A stretch of DNA of 64,000 bases from Fragilariopsis cylindrus CCMP1102 (taxonomy: Eukaryota > Bacillariophyta > Bacillariophyceae > Bacillariales > Bacillariaceae): positions 1-64,000 of the forward strand of contig FMBT01000420.1 of assembly GCA_900095095.1 (NCBI GenBank), given 5' to 3'. This document shows positions 9,596 to 22,500 of the stretch, piece after piece (position 1 is the first letter of the stretch; the number at the start of each line of letters is the position of its first letter). The notes beneath the pieces were generated by a model, which made no database searches, was not told the DNA's origin, and saw only the letters and a list, made by a program, of their open reading frames with translations. The position numbers and the translations under genes were made by a program.

Positions 9596-12500
9596 CTAGA
9601 TGATGTCGCCTTCAGAACTAGATGATGTTGCGTCGTCTATTTCTAGTGGAGGCTCGTTATCATCCAATTTGTCAGATCGTTCTGAAGATGGAAAACTTTC
9701 GTTATTAATTCCATCGATGATTGGTAATTTGAATTCTCCTTCATTCTCCTTTCCAGAACCAGATGTTGCGTCTACTTCTAGTGGAGGCTCGTTATCATCC
9801 AATTTATCAGATAGTTCTGCCGTTGATTCTTTCTCATTTTTTCTATCTTCGATTCCATCGACGCTTGGTAATTCGGATTCCCAATTCGTGATGCTTGATG
9901 AATTATTCTTATTCTTCTTTACTACCTTCGATTTTTTGCCTGGACTAAATAGACTCCAAATATTTCCAGTCACTCCAGTCTTTTCTTTATCATTAACTTT
10001 GACACTATTTGGATAGTCTTTTGATGGCGAATTTTGATTCGATTCTTTTTGTATTGTGTCCGTAGCATCGATATCGTCCACCATATCGGAATCATCCTCG
10101 TTGTTTTCCTCGCCCATATGATCACTTTCGTCGTTACTTTTCATTAATGACCTCGTTAACCCAGAAAAGACTCCTCTAATCGCCGTTTGTGCGGGATTTT
10201 TGGATCTTTCCAACTGAAACTCAAGGATCTTTAACTTCGTATCTCTGTGCATTAATTCTTTGGATTCGGCCTCAAGCTTTTGCTCCAGTACTGCATTATG
10301 CTGCTTCAAACTCTTTATCTGTCGTTTTATTCCTGACTCATGTTCACTAGAGTCGATAGAGGTGGTATTCTTCTTCAAAGAGTCTATCTCACTTTCAAGA
10401 CCGCTGATCATAAGCTCCAATTCTAGAACCCTTTCCTGTGATATCCTCCCTTCCTTTCTCGCCTTGTCTAGCTGTCTTTTGCGTTCTTTCCTATCCTTGA
10501 GCAAAGTGATGTAGTCTGCTCCTTGCTCTCGAGCTCCGAGTTCCCACTTTGCATCACTGAGCTCTTCTTGTAGATCCAAAATAATACCTTGTTTTTCCTT
10601 CAGTCTTAGCGAATTGTTATACTGCAATTCTTTCAGCTTGTCTTCCAGTTCTCTATTCTCGTCATCCAATTTGCGTAATTCGGCATTGACCGCTTCGATC
10701 CTTGCTCTTTCTTCCTCCTCGTCGACTCCATTTCCCATCCACTGCTTCTCAGCGAGATCCAATTTTTCTCCCCGCACTAGCTTATCAAGTTGTTGCTTTT
10801 CTTGCATTATTTTCATCATTTCGGTCTGCATGAAGGTTATCGTCTCGTCTTTTTGTTTCATCTTCTTCATCGACGTCTCTTTGTTTGTAGTAAGTTGTGT
10901 CTCTAGATCTCTTAACTCGATCTCCCGTTCCTGTAGCTCTTGTTTGACTTCTTCATTTTCCGAGAAAACAACAGAAATCTCTTGTTTCTGTTTCCTAGAA
11001 TGCTCTTCTTGATCAACGATTTTTTCACGTAGTTCTGCTATCTCAACCTCCAATTCCAATTCCAATTCGTCATGGGTGCTAGCAGTAGAATGTAAGCTAT
11101 TCGCCGTTATATCAATGTTTCGACGAGAAAATTGACGAGTAGACGCTTCTAAGCGATGTTTTTGCTGTTTGAGTGATCGGATTTTCTGTTGTGAAGCTTT
11201 GTCATCAGAATTCCTTTGTTGCTTCAATTCGTCTAACTCCTTTTGCAATACTTCGTTAGATATACTCATCTCGGTCATAATCTTTCTTAGCTCCTCATAG
11301 CGTTCTTGTAGGAATGATTGTTCATTCGCTGTCATTTCAGCTTCCTGCTGACGAAGACGGTCGTTTTCTTTTTTAATTTTAGTATTTCATGTTCCGTTTT
11401 CAAAATCTTCTCCTTCAATTCGTCAATGCTTGTCCTTGTATCGCATTCTTCGTGGTCGGATTCCTCTCCACGAGAATCCGAAGCACATTCTTCCTCTTTC
11501 ACAATTTGAGACTCTTTCATTAATCTAAGTTCCTCTTTCTCCTGTTGAAGCAAAGTTTCTCTTTCACGGATCTGTTCTTCCATTTCAAGTAGAAATAGCT
11601 CCCTGTCGTCAATTTTATGTTCTCGTTCTTCGAGTTCAACTTCGAGTTCTGTCAATTTGCCATCACGTTGTTTGGAAGAATCATCGTCAGAAATTTCTTC
11701 GTCATGGATGATGACACTAGCCACAGGTTTTTCCTCTTGTAATACTTCAATAACATCCTCCATTTCATTCATTTCTTCCTCTATCTTACAGAATTCATTT
11801 TCCGCTCTTTCTAATTTTTCTTCAAGATATTCAACCTTATCCAGTTGTGCATCTACTGCCTCTGTTAATTTCTGAATAAGACTATCCTTCTCAATAACAG
11901 CATCTTCGTACTCCTCAATTTCCATTTTCAGTTCATACGATTCCATTTGTGCTATTTCTAATTCTCTTGTTAGTTCAAATGATGATGACGATGGTGGTTT
12001 TCGTTTTTGTTGTTGCTGCTGTTGTTGTTTCGATACAGCAAGTTTCAAAGATTTTTCGTTTTCGTTTAACTGTCTTCGTATGGTAGCTGTTTCATCTAAT
12101 AATGCAGCATTCTCTTCCTCTAAAACATCCATACGTCGCTGATCCGTTTTCAATGAATTTCTTTCAGCATCAGGAAGTTTTTTGCTGTTCGCAGATTTCT
12201 TCGTTGATCGTTGCTTCGAACGAGTTGAGCGTGATGATTGAGTGGTATCAACACTAATATCATCATCGTCGGTACTACTAATGTCAGACTTTTTCTTCTT
12301 CTTTTTCTTCTTTGATGATTTCTTTCCTTTTTTTGCAGCTTCACTTCGTACCGACATATTGTCGTCATCACTGTCGTGCCCCATAGTGTTGCTACTATCA
12401 TTATTCATTATTGCTGTTGTTGTTGCTGACACTGATTCTTCCTCCTTCTTTTTCTTGACGCTACTTCTTGCGCTCCTCACCGACGACGATGACGCATGCC

Positions 12501-12933
12501 TTGTTAAATTAGTTTTCTTTTTGTTGCTACTGCTCCTTATCGACGACGATGACTGCTGTCGTGTCAAATTAGTTTTCTTTTTCCCACTACTGCTCCTTAT
12601 CGACGATGTACTTTCATCAAAGTTCAAGACGCTGTTGTTGTTGTTGTTGCTGTCCACATTATGAACGTGAACATCACCTACTGGCGGCCGCTGCTGACGA
12701 TCTATTTTCTTATTAAAAGATGTGGATACAATATTCTTGACTTTTTTCATCACTCCCTTGCTAGTTCTACTGGCACTACTTTTCATCGATTGATCATCAT
12801 CATCGTCGTCATAGTTATTCTTGACTGCTGACGACCGTCTTTTGTCCTCGATCTCAGACGTCGGTCTTGCTGGTAATGCAGTTGACGTGCTTCTGCTAGC
12901 CTTCTTGATCACCCTTACTTTGCTGCTTCTCAT
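9596..12933 (-). CDS. long coiled-coil protein of unknown function (one gene, frame change at 11369-11374)
   Basis: Two open frames that abut (12933-11332 and 11335-9596) together read as one protein of about 1110 aa. The first part is basic and Ser/Lys-rich (residues 1-260), with three near copies of a block rich in SSSIRSSS and KKKTNLTR, then heptad-rich coiled coil. The second part continues the coiled coil without a break in character and ends in an acidic tail with a repeated SDKLDDNEPPLE motif. At the junction the codons TTA AAA AAG form an A6 run: one extra A, or a -1 slip, leads straight into KENDRLRQQEAEM. I do not recognise an orthologue. The look is that of a cytoskeletal, centriolar or Golgi scaffold, which is inference. 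Confidence 0.7.
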
Positions 12934-14108
12934 TATAATATTGAAATTTGGAGAATTATTGGAGGAAAGAAGAAATGAATGCTACGACAATTTATCGTCG
13001 TCTTCTTCTCGTTAATGTCGTCGCTGTCGTCGCTGTCGTTTCTGTACAATTGTATATGAAGATCGATGATTCGCTTAGTACCGGTAGTCTTGGCGTTTCA
13101 AACGAAAAGAATCATGTGGAAAACTGCAGAAAATCAGAACTATTTTATCAAAGCACAAAAAATGACTAAATTTCCACGATACAGCCTAATTTATGTCCGT
13201 CAAAATATATGCCCCGGCCTCAATTTTATGTCTTGATCCAAAAAAAAGATTTGTAGTAACGCATCATGTCTTCGCAGCGCCAAAGTATTGTTAGTATTGT
13301 ACGGTAGTCTTATGTCATGTTCGTGTATTACTGTGTATCAGATTTAGATTTTAACATCAAACATAATGCATACACAGTGAGATTATTCCACAGCAATTTT
13401 TTACAAAATAAGCTAAGTGGAGCTTTGTCTCTCTACTATCCATCAAGAATTCAAATTTAATCATCAGCAGCAGTGTGCCGGATACAATATTGCATTTTTG
13501 TAGTGTGCATCAGTTTCTCCTCCCTCTTGTAATTGGCAAGTTATTATTAAACTATGCATAGTCTTGACAATAGGCAATGTGTGTGTGTGTGTGTGTGGGA
13601 ATCATTCATCTGTTAGGTTGACATGAAATATTTTAGCTTACTATATTGTACATTGTAGTAAGCTGTGTGGTTGTGTCACACATTTTAATCTTGCTATTCA
13701 CAAAAGGTTGTATATACTACTACACAGTACCAATTGTATTTATTTGATACATCACTTTTTACTCGCCTATGATGGAACAGAAACTGTGTCTTGGGTGCTG
13801 TGTAAATGGAGAGTTTATTATGTTCGGCAGGCCTCATAAATATATACTACGTAAGGACACAATGGTTGGTATGGTGTGTGGGAACTACTGTATTTGAAAA
13901 GTGTCTGAAATCCCTCAAAGGGTGCTTAAATACAATTGTAATGATTTTAATGCATTATTATAACTTGTTTATTACTGTAAATTGATTGATTATATCTTCA
14001 ATTCGATTAGGATGGGATATTCAAAGATAAATTTGAATTAGATATAGAAATAGAAATTGTTTTTCTTGATTTATACGTACACAGGCAGTTTTTTTTCAAA
14101 TTTTAAGT
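12934..14108. other. gene-free stretch
   Basis: About 1.2 kb between two minus-strand genes, including the promoter of the coiled-coil gene. It contains a (GT)n microsatellite at 13579-13597. No protein-like frame or RNA gene is visible. Confidence 0.5.
13579..13597. repeat. (GT)n microsatellite
   Basis: Nine to ten GT units in gene-free sequence. Confidence 0.85.
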
Positions 14109-15303
14109 TCATTCATCAGAATCATATGTTGCTTTCACCTTCTTGTTAGAAGTTTCTACTTTAATCGCATTTGCCTTGCGTTTTGGATCATCCACGATGC
14201 TCCACTCGCTTTCTTGTCTGAGATCACACCAACATTTATCCCCGTCATCATACTCAAGAAACACAAAATACTTGTTGTTTTCATCGCCTTTGTTACAATA
14301 CCAACATATTCATTTCCATCGTTCCATTTTAACTCCATACGATTTCCTAAGAAACCAATAGCATCTTCCTCTAGATCATCGATCTCGTTTAGGGTAATGA
14401 TTCTTTCGGGTTTGATCTTAATGGCCTTGATAAAGTTCAAATCAATCCAATCCCCATTCTTCTTGCTCGATGTCTTGCCTTCACTCCATTCAACGTATCC
14501 CCACTTTGTATTCTTCTCAACTTGTGCTTTAGTCCTTTTGAGGTACTTCTTCACCACACAATCATAGAAGTGCTCATCATGGTGAAGAGCTACACTGATA
14601 TGTGTTCCAGGCGGATACTTTCTTTCAATAGTATCGGTATCGGCCACAATTTCCTGTTTGACTTTTTAGTAGAAGAATTTGAATTCTTATTGCTGCTGCT
14701 ACTGCTGCTGCTGCTGCTATTACTGACAGTTTCTTCGTTACGAGCGACCTTCTCCTTCGAGGGGGATAAGTTATACCAACATTCTTCCCCATCATCGTAT
14801 TTAATGAAAGCAAAATTCTTCTTATCTTCCATATACTTGATGATCATTCCGGTATATCTTTTTCCGTCAGGCCATTGTACGATAATACGACGTCCCAAAA
14901 ATCCGGTTTCATCATCATCATCATCAAGTTTCTTTTTGTCGTCGTTATACTCGACGATTGTTTCTTTGGACAAATCAATAACCTTCAGAAGGTTCAAATC
15001 ATTTTGCAAAGGTTTGTCATCATGTAGGTAATGCAAATTAGCCCATAAAACATTCTTGTCTTTTGAATTAGCACTTCGGTTATAACCCTTCAACCTTGCC
15101 TCAAAGTAGTTGTCGTCACCGAACAAATTCACAGCCAATAAAGTACCAACGGGGAATTTCTTCTTTTGCTGAGAAGTAGCATTTGATGATGATGATGATT
15201 CTTTCTTAATTTTTTTCTTGGCACTTTTCGACGAAAAAGCGACGTCATCTTCCTCTTCGTCGTCGTCCTGAATGTAATCTTCTTCTTCTTCGGTAACTGA
15301 CAT
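14109..15303 (-). CDS. protein with two Tudor/chromo-barrel-like modules (single gene with two frame changes)
   Basis: The minus strand encodes an acidic N-terminus (EEEEDYIQDDDEEEDD), a basic Ser stretch, and two copies of a module of about 140 residues. Each copy begins with a PVGTLLAVNLFGDDNYFEA or PPGTHISVALHHDEHFYDC segment and ends with GFLGRRIIVQWPDGKRYTGM or GFLGNRMELKWNDGNEYVGI followed by an aromatic FIKYDDGEECWYNL or FLEYDDGDKCWCDL segment. The aromatic, acidic barrel pattern resembles Tudor-type methyl readers. The frame changes at 14663-14667 (A run) and 14287-14288 (GG), each fitting one missing base, after which the module and a natural end at 14109 (TYDSDE) are restored. The role, perhaps chromatin or RNA-granule binding, is inference. 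Confidence 0.7.
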
Positions 15304-15896
15304 GTTGATTGATTCACTTATTCAGTATATATAAGACACTGCTATTTCGTAAATATTCCAGTATTGCGATATAAAGTTCAAACTATTGTTGTGATGCTTG
15401 TTTTGCTGAAGTATAATGAAGGCGAAAACATTAGAACGTTGTCAGTTACGTTCTTGTTATTGTCATGCACGACGTTGATTTTTATTGGGTCAATCTTGAA
15501 TCTCCTTGGATTTTGCAGTCCTGGAAAATCTTTCTGGCGGCGCGCCGGCGGGAACGAAAGGAAAAATGTGTGAAAAGAGTGTTTTTCCACATCCCCCTGA
15601 TCTGTAACTATCACTACAGTGAAATAATAGGAGAGACAATAATGTACCATCACTTTTGTTGTTAACTTTTCTCTCTTATTGTGCAACTTGTGATGTGTCA
15701 AAAATTTGGCTCTAGATGGTTACGATATATGACGTACTGGTGCATATCATATTGTTGTGGTGAAGGTCCCTTCCAAACAAAGTTGCTCATTGAGTATTCT
15801 ATACGGTATCAAAATCAGATGCATACAATTAATTTTCTATAGATTTTACAGCTTTTGTGTACGATTTTGTATCTTATTTTTTTGAGAATATAAACA
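15304..15896. other. intergenic region
   Basis: About 590 bases between two minus-strand genes, with the promoter of the Tudor-like gene. A short plus-strand open frame at 15364-15573 has no recognisable content and I do not call it. Confidence 0.45.
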
Positions 15897-17482
15897 CTAC
15901 GGACCAGACATGGGTAATTTCCCTACAGCTGCAGGATTAGCATTTCCTAGATCTAATCCAGCACTTTGCCAAATCTTTGTCATTGACGTAGCGGTATATT
16001 GTTGACATAATGGATCGCTTTCGTGGTATGCCATAACATATTGCATCATCGCATAACCCTTTGGACCAGAACCGAAACCGAGTTCTTCTACCAACGCTAT
16101 TGGATCTCCTCCTAAATAAACTTGATTAACAACAACATCTTGAATGATAGAATGTTTCATTCCCATTTCCATATTAGGATCAGATTCTATAAAAGGAAAA
16201 GAATGAACAGTGAGTGAGTGAAAATAATATCTTCATACGAATACTTGAGTGGTTTAAATAGTACAGGAACCTGGTTATTCAAATTGTGATGGCAACAACG
16301 ATGACGACGACTTGTACTACTCCAACAAATGTGACGGAGATGGACAATGATGGAGTAAGGGACGGTGCCGCAACAGCCACCCAATTTTACGATAAAATTG
16401 ATTTATCGCTCATCGACGAATGAACGAATCGAGATTACAATACACCGTAAGAGTATGACAGCAATTCTTTGGAAAAACTTCATATAGTATATTTATTCCG
16501 TTGTGTCCTTTTCGAATATATATATATATATATATTCAAAAAAGACCTCCAACTAAACGATTATATGGCGACACACTACTACAAATTACTTACGCGGTGG
16601 TAGTTTGCCCACCTAAGAAATAATAGATGAAAAGAAGTATGAGCAGAAGCATAGTTAGATGCATGTATGAATAATAATAATGACGAAAATACAATCAGAA
16701 GGAGAAGTAGGAAAAAGGGAGGGAAATTCTGACTTTCTTCCAAACAAAATACTTACTTGTGTTGCGACCTCTTCTAGAATATTTGGTTCTATCAATCTTG
16801 ATGCAACTTTATGGACAATATTTCTTGCATCGACAATCGATAATTCATTTCCATACTTTTCACATAATTCTTCATCTAAATCGAATGCGACTGTTAACAT
16901 TTCTCTCCATGTTTCACGTCCAACCGTACGAAATTCTTCCTGTTGGTCCTGTGTACATTTCGTACCAACAAATTGACCAAGTTGTTGTGTATACATCATA
17001 ATCCCCGATTCATCAGTTGAATAACCTAATGCTGCAACTACATGAAGTTGAGCACCTAGGTATACCTCCATCATACGCTGCCACTTAATAACAAGAGGCA
17101 TATCATTGTCTTTCGATAATAATTTTAATCGTTGTCGACCCACACCATATTTCAAAATAAGATGATTTGCGGTTTGAATGCCCTTAGCCATTTCAAGATT
17201 AAGTTCCGTTGGCGGAATGGGTTTGAATAGAGCTTGAGGGTCATCGGGAGGAAGTTGTTCATTTCCAAATGAGAATGATCGTCGATTATTATTGGAACGA
17301 CGAAATAATAGCGCCGACGATGGTGATGATAATGGTGAGGATGGCGACGATGATTTAGTAGTGCAGAGATGTAGAGGATGCGTTAAGGAAGCGTTCGTCG
17401 TTACGGAACGGAGAGCAAGACGGTTTGAAAAAGCAGACCATCTGCTGATGGTGGCAGGTCGCCGGGTCAAGGAAAATAGCAT
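15897..17482 (-). CDS. unknown, probably mitochondrial protein; exons 17482-16757, 16612-16594 (19 nt), 16186-15897
   Basis: The N-terminus (MLFSLTRRPATISRWSAFSN, many Arg and Ser, no acidic residues) looks like a mitochondrial presequence. The mature part is helical, with conserved-looking stretches such as LKYGVGRQRLKLLSKDN and ALGYSTDESGIMMYTQQLG. Splicing by strong sites gives a first exon ending EEVATQ (donor GTAAGT), a 19-nt exon flanked by TTAG and GTAAGT encoding VGKLPP, and a last exon after TTTATAG beginning SDPNMEMGMK. All three phases agree and give 344 aa. The C-terminus repeats the VGKLP motif (AAVGKLPMSGP). I do not recognise the family. Confidence 0.7.
16519..16542. repeat. 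(TA)n microsatellite in an intron
   Basis: A run of about ten TA units in the second intron of the mitochondrial-looking gene. Confidence 0.75.
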
Positions 17483-18155
17483 GTTTGGTAGAGTTACTAT
17501 TAAGGAGGTCAGTTTAATGGATATATAGAGTAGTAGGAGAGTATTACTATTACTGCTATTATATGTTCGGATGTAACTTTCAAAAATTAAAACAAGTACA
17601 GTAAATCGATAAATCTTTTTACGCGCAATAATGATAGAAACGGGACTGATAAAATAACCCGGGACTAAATGATTTCACATAATCAATAACGGTTATTTTC
17701 AACGTGGTCCTGCTTAATTTGATCCTTCTTATTTCGCTCGTCGCCGTTGTCATCAAACCGTGTATATTTATTTCATTATTATTCTTTGTACAGTACAAGA
17801 GAAGACCCTACACCCTATTCAAAGACAAGCAACTCGCGAAGACAGTACTAGTAAAACGAGAAAGCAAGCATTGAACGAGCGAAAGTAGATTGCGTTTGGT
17901 TCTGGTATCGATTCACGTCATAAAGAAATATCTAAACATTGTGTACATAACTCCTAATAACTCCACGAATCAACTCAAGTGAAGACTGTAGTTCTTTATT
18001 AAACTAACGTTACGCACGACCAACATAAAAAAAATTAACACAACGCAGAATTCATTGGAAAATAATTTATAAAACAGCTTTTTCGACTAGGATCAATAAT
18101 AATTACAGTACATTTAACATTGTATAATTACTGAATATATATATTATAAGCAAAA
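17483..18155. promoter_or_regulatory. shared promoter region of divergent genes
   Basis: This 670-base spacer separates the starts of the mitochondrial-looking gene (-) and the CUE-domain gene (+), so both promoters must lie here. I see AT-rich sequence with no clear TATA box, repeat or open frame. Confidence 0.5.
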
Positions 18156-19286
18156 ATGGCAATTTCATACGAAGAAGCTCTGGAGACTCTTCAAGCAATG
18201 TTCGCAGATCCGTGGACGCGACAAACCTTGGATGCAGTACTACGACATGAGAAGGGACATATGGAAAATACCTGCGAATTAATATTAGAACATGGTGATA
18301 AAAATCCACAAATTCTAGTGGATCGACTGAAAGCTGGTGGTCCCGCACCGCAAGTAGCGATGGATGAAGAACTAGCTCGACAATTGACAACTGCGTCGTC
18401 ATCGAATAATGGTAACCGATCACGAGGAGGAGAAGGAGAAGGAGGAGCCAGTCAAAATATAGGACGTGGAACACCGACAACTCTACCTGATAATTTTCTG
18501 CGTCTTCCGGGATACCGACGATCGTCAGGGAGATCAGGAACGACGTCGACGAATAATAGTAATAGTAATCAACAACCGATGGATGATGAAGCATTGGCAC
18601 GGATGTTACAAGACGAATTATTTTCAGAAGAATTAGCTCGTAATCCAGACTTTGCCCATTTGGCAGGACATGGACGAGGAGGACGAGGACAACAACAACA
18701 AAGAACAAACAGTGGTCGTCGGGTATCTAGTGGTGCTTCCAATGCACGCTTACCGTCAGCTCAGGGTGGAGCACCCCTACATAATCCTTTCGAGGGAGTC
18801 AATGTGATGCAAAAAATTTCAAGTAAGTACACATCTAGTCTTACCCCCCCCCCCCCCCCCCCCCCAAAAATATGAATGGACACTTGTTGTTTGTTCTAAT
18901 TTGTAGGAAGTAATAGCATGACATACTGTAGCTAGGATCATGTCATGTTGAGTGCGGATATTGTCTTGTATTTGTACGTGGACTACATGTCGAATGAAGC
19001 TCTCTCACACATTATTATTGTGTAATTTATAATATCTAAACCATTCCTACTACTAGGTATGGGTGATGGAGCACGTCGACGACTTCAATTATTCGCGAAC
19101 GGGTTTGAATCGAAAATGAATAATATGAACAATCCCAATAATGTAGTTGGAAGTGCCGGTGGTGGTGGTGGAACAGGATTGCAAGAAGCGAGTGGAGCAG
19201 CAGCTGAACGACGAGGATTGCTAGACGACGATGATTATGGCAACGAAGATATGATCGAATTCGAGACAAGAAAAAAGAGTGACTAA
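18156..19286 (+). CDS. CUE-domain (ubiquitin-binding) protein, exons 18156-18822 and 19057-19286
   Basis: CUE domains bind ubiquitin in trafficking and degradation. Residues about 4-50 fit the CUE pattern (EEALETLQAMFADPWTRQTL, then HMENTCELILEHGDKNP). The rest is low complexity: Gly/Arg/Ser/Asn-rich, with two short helical repeats around MDEELARQL and MDDEALARMLQDELFSEELA that look alike and may be linear binding motifs. The intron 18823-19056 (GTAAGT to CTAG) splits a Ser codon and contains a run of 22 cytosines. The last exon ends acidic (LLDDDDYGNEDMIEFE). About 298 aa. The CUE call is from pattern only. Confidence 0.7.
18844..18865. repeat. poly-C tract (22 C) in an intron
   Basis: An uninterrupted run of 22 cytosines about 20 bases downstream of the splice donor of the CUE-domain gene. 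Confidence 0.9.
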
Positions 19287-19591
19287 TATGAATACTAATT
19301 TTACTTTCTGACAATAATAATTTTATTTTTGTCGTTCTTGTATGATTTGGATAGTTTGTTAGAAACGCATTTTTTGGTGTCTACCTCATTCGGTGATTGG
19401 TTTGTCATCCGTATTATAGTTCCATAAAAACAAATCACTTGCAAGCGTAGATTCTGATGTTTTATTTTATGTGGTGTATTTTTCTGTATTATGCACCTAT
19501 TTATTAGAAAGTTCTAACAATAATGGTGTGTAAAAATTAATCACTAATAATATAGACTAAATTATTATGTATATAGTATATGGTACTAATA
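19287..19591. other. convergent 3' region
   Basis: This spacer lies between the ends of the CUE-domain gene (+) and the MscS-like gene (-). It is AT-rich with nothing recognisable. Confidence 0.5.
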
Positions 19592-22500
19592 TTATTTTCG
19601 TTTGGAACTTGAATGCCCGCTATTCATACTTTCACTTCGGCGATCACGAATCAACTTTCTTATCTCGTCCGATTCTACTGACATGGTACGTGCAAATGAT
19701 TCAGTACCGGTAGTTGGCTGTTCATTGCTCATCAGGCCCTGTATTATTGATGCATCATCCGAAGACTTGCGTATAGTCAAGTCAACAGGAAGAGCAGGAT
19801 TTACATATCGGATGTCGAGCTGCTTGCTCAATTCATGACAAAAGTATTTGACCTGGCTACGACTTTCAAAAATGGAACCTACTGCCTGCCAGTTATTTAC
19901 ATGTTGTAGAACAGCCAAGTACTCGACGTAACCAAGATTGGCTTGAATGTGACTATTCGAAATCCTGATTAATTTCACCCATTCCCTCGGTCTTGCGTCC
20001 AGGTATAAAATAAGAGCTTCTCGGAACAGTTCCAACTTCTCGGAGCTAGTATCGATACCAAATTTGAGAGTGACGTACAGGCACGCAGGTTGGGAACGTG
20101 CACCATTCATCACACGCGAGTTAGCAATTGATCCATTAGATAAAGTTGCAACTTCATTTGTATATATGTATATCACAGTGGTCGTAAAAAGGGTTATGTC
20201 GAGAACAACCCAATTTGTAGAACCATCTATATGTGGTTCTTCGTCGATCGGCTGAATCACAATACGATCCTGAAAGTCATAAACAGAGACAGGCAGATAG
20301 ATGGACAAAGCAATGGTATTATTAGCACATTAGCGTACTGGTGGAGAATAAAAAATGACAATATTGCTTATCTTAGATCAAAGAACTCACCCCAATATCA
20401 TACGGCCGTCTGTAGAGAATGAACATCAGACCTTCTACGTACTTGGAACTGGCTGTTGAGATCATAAAGCTGAAGGCTAATACAATGGATGAGAGACTTA
20501 GGAAAATAGATACTGGATCTAATCTGAATACATACAGAATGATAACTGCGATAAAGATATAAAAAAGGATATTGAAGACTCTTTCGAAAGTTTTGTCAAT
20601 CTTTTGTGAATTCCGCACCGATGCTCTTAGTAGCTTCATTTCCCTGTAGACAACATCCTGCAAGTAGAGAGTGAGAGGAAGAAAAAGGACAAACAATAAG
20701 ACAACAGTATTAAACTCCAAAGAATATCGGTACAAATATCGAGACATACCGTTGATTTGACAAAATCAATGAGAGAGAGGCGGCCGTTACGATTAGGTCG
20801 AAATACTTTTATAAGTAACTTCAATTTTTCTTGGTCTAAAGAGCCATCGCGTTGCAAAGCTATCAGCCCAAGAGTGTTAAAATGAAAGTATGTTTCCGGT
20901 GACTTGTCCAACAGACGTAGATATATATTTTGAGACGACTCGATGCAGTTATCGCGCGTATCGGTGTTCCCAAAAGCAAATGAAAATGGAAAAGCAGAAT
21001 CAAGCTTAGATAAGGAATTTTTGAACTGAAGAATCGCTCCAATACTAACGTGATCGGTCAATATCTTATCATTCCCGGGTTCTTCCCAATCTCCAAGAAG
21101 TCGCTCAATACGACGTTTTTGTGATTGACTAAGGAGACCCGTAAGAACCTCTTTCCCTTGTTCAGTGATAAGTGGTCTATTTTTGGAGGTGGTGTTGGTA
21201 TGTGATGTGTCCATGGTAAAAGTTCTAGTCCTCTGCTGCGATTCGTCGTTGATACCAGAATCCTCCTCATCACCGTCTAGCATTATTTGAGCGGCGTCAT
21301 TGATCTCTGCAATGCTACCCCGATTGTACATGCTACTCCGCGTGTAGGAGGATTTGATCACTTCTTCGAGATCACTACTAGTATCATCCAGGTCATCGCC
21401 GTCGTTTTCCTCTAATTCGAGCTGGATAGCGAGGTTAGAAATCTCCGAGATTAGAAGAATTTTTGTCATTAGAGCGCTCAATTCTTCTGCGTAATTCAAA
21501 TAGGTTTTGCGTCCTTGGTGAAAGCCAATGAGAAGACGCTTGATCGCAACTACACCCGATACTGACATAGCGACCAACTGCACCTTTAGGTTTATGCCAC
21601 TTGATAAGATTGATCCACTGGAATTACATTCATTAAATAAGCCGACATAATCTTGCCAATATCCCCAATGACTGACAAAACGCGATTGTCCGTATAATAG
21701 ACCGATGTTACAGGCGGACCAGAAGAACAAAATTGCAGGCCATCCCTATAGAAAAAATCGAGTACAAACAGATATTTTATAATTTAATCATTGGATATGT
21801 GATGCAGGAAAATAAAGTATTTTTTTGGAACACGCGAACAAGCATATTGGGACATGCATTCTACTTACCTTGGCTTGGACTATCAATAGTGTAAAAGTTG
21901 GACCCACGCATGAAACTATCCATCGGCATTCTAAAATAATAAAATCGATTAAAAATACCTCCAATCCTCCTGCCAATGCAAGCGTTAAAGGCAGACGGAC
22001 AGAAACAAGTAGGATCCACCAAGAATAAGATGCATTTGTACTCTGTACACCCACGTTGCCAGGAAGGTAAGCGCAGGTAGTGAGATTCTGTGTTGGAGAC
22101 AAATCAAAATCAGAGTTTATAGGAGGATTCCCAAACGCGTAGTAGAATAGCGAAGCGATACAAATACCAATAACGACTATCCACAACAAGTTCTGGAAAT
22201 ATTTCGTAGTAGAAGGACGACGGGTTCTGAGAAACAATTTCGCATCGTGAACCACCCCGATCTTGTTCAAAAAGTGAAGAAAAGGTGACGGTTTCTTCTT
22301 TCCGACATTCAAGGATGACGGTAGATTTCCTCCCAGCTCGATATCGATTTCTTGGGGTTTTTTCGAATTATCTTTACTATATATGATCTCCTCTCCTTCT
22401 AGGAAACTTGTTTTCTTTGATCGATGACCTTCCGCTGAATCTGACGATGATAATGACAATCCATCTAATGAAACCTCTTCCACCATATCGTCCTTATCTT

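Noticed and set aside
12242-12664. Long plus-strand frame rich in Phe, Leu and Asp
   Set aside because: It is the antisense shadow of Lys/Ser-rich coding sequence in the coiled-coil gene.
16200-16290. Looked for tRNA-like sequence in spacers and introns
   Set aside because: No cloverleaf with both a GGTTCGAAT-type T loop and matching acceptor arms was found here or elsewhere in the window.
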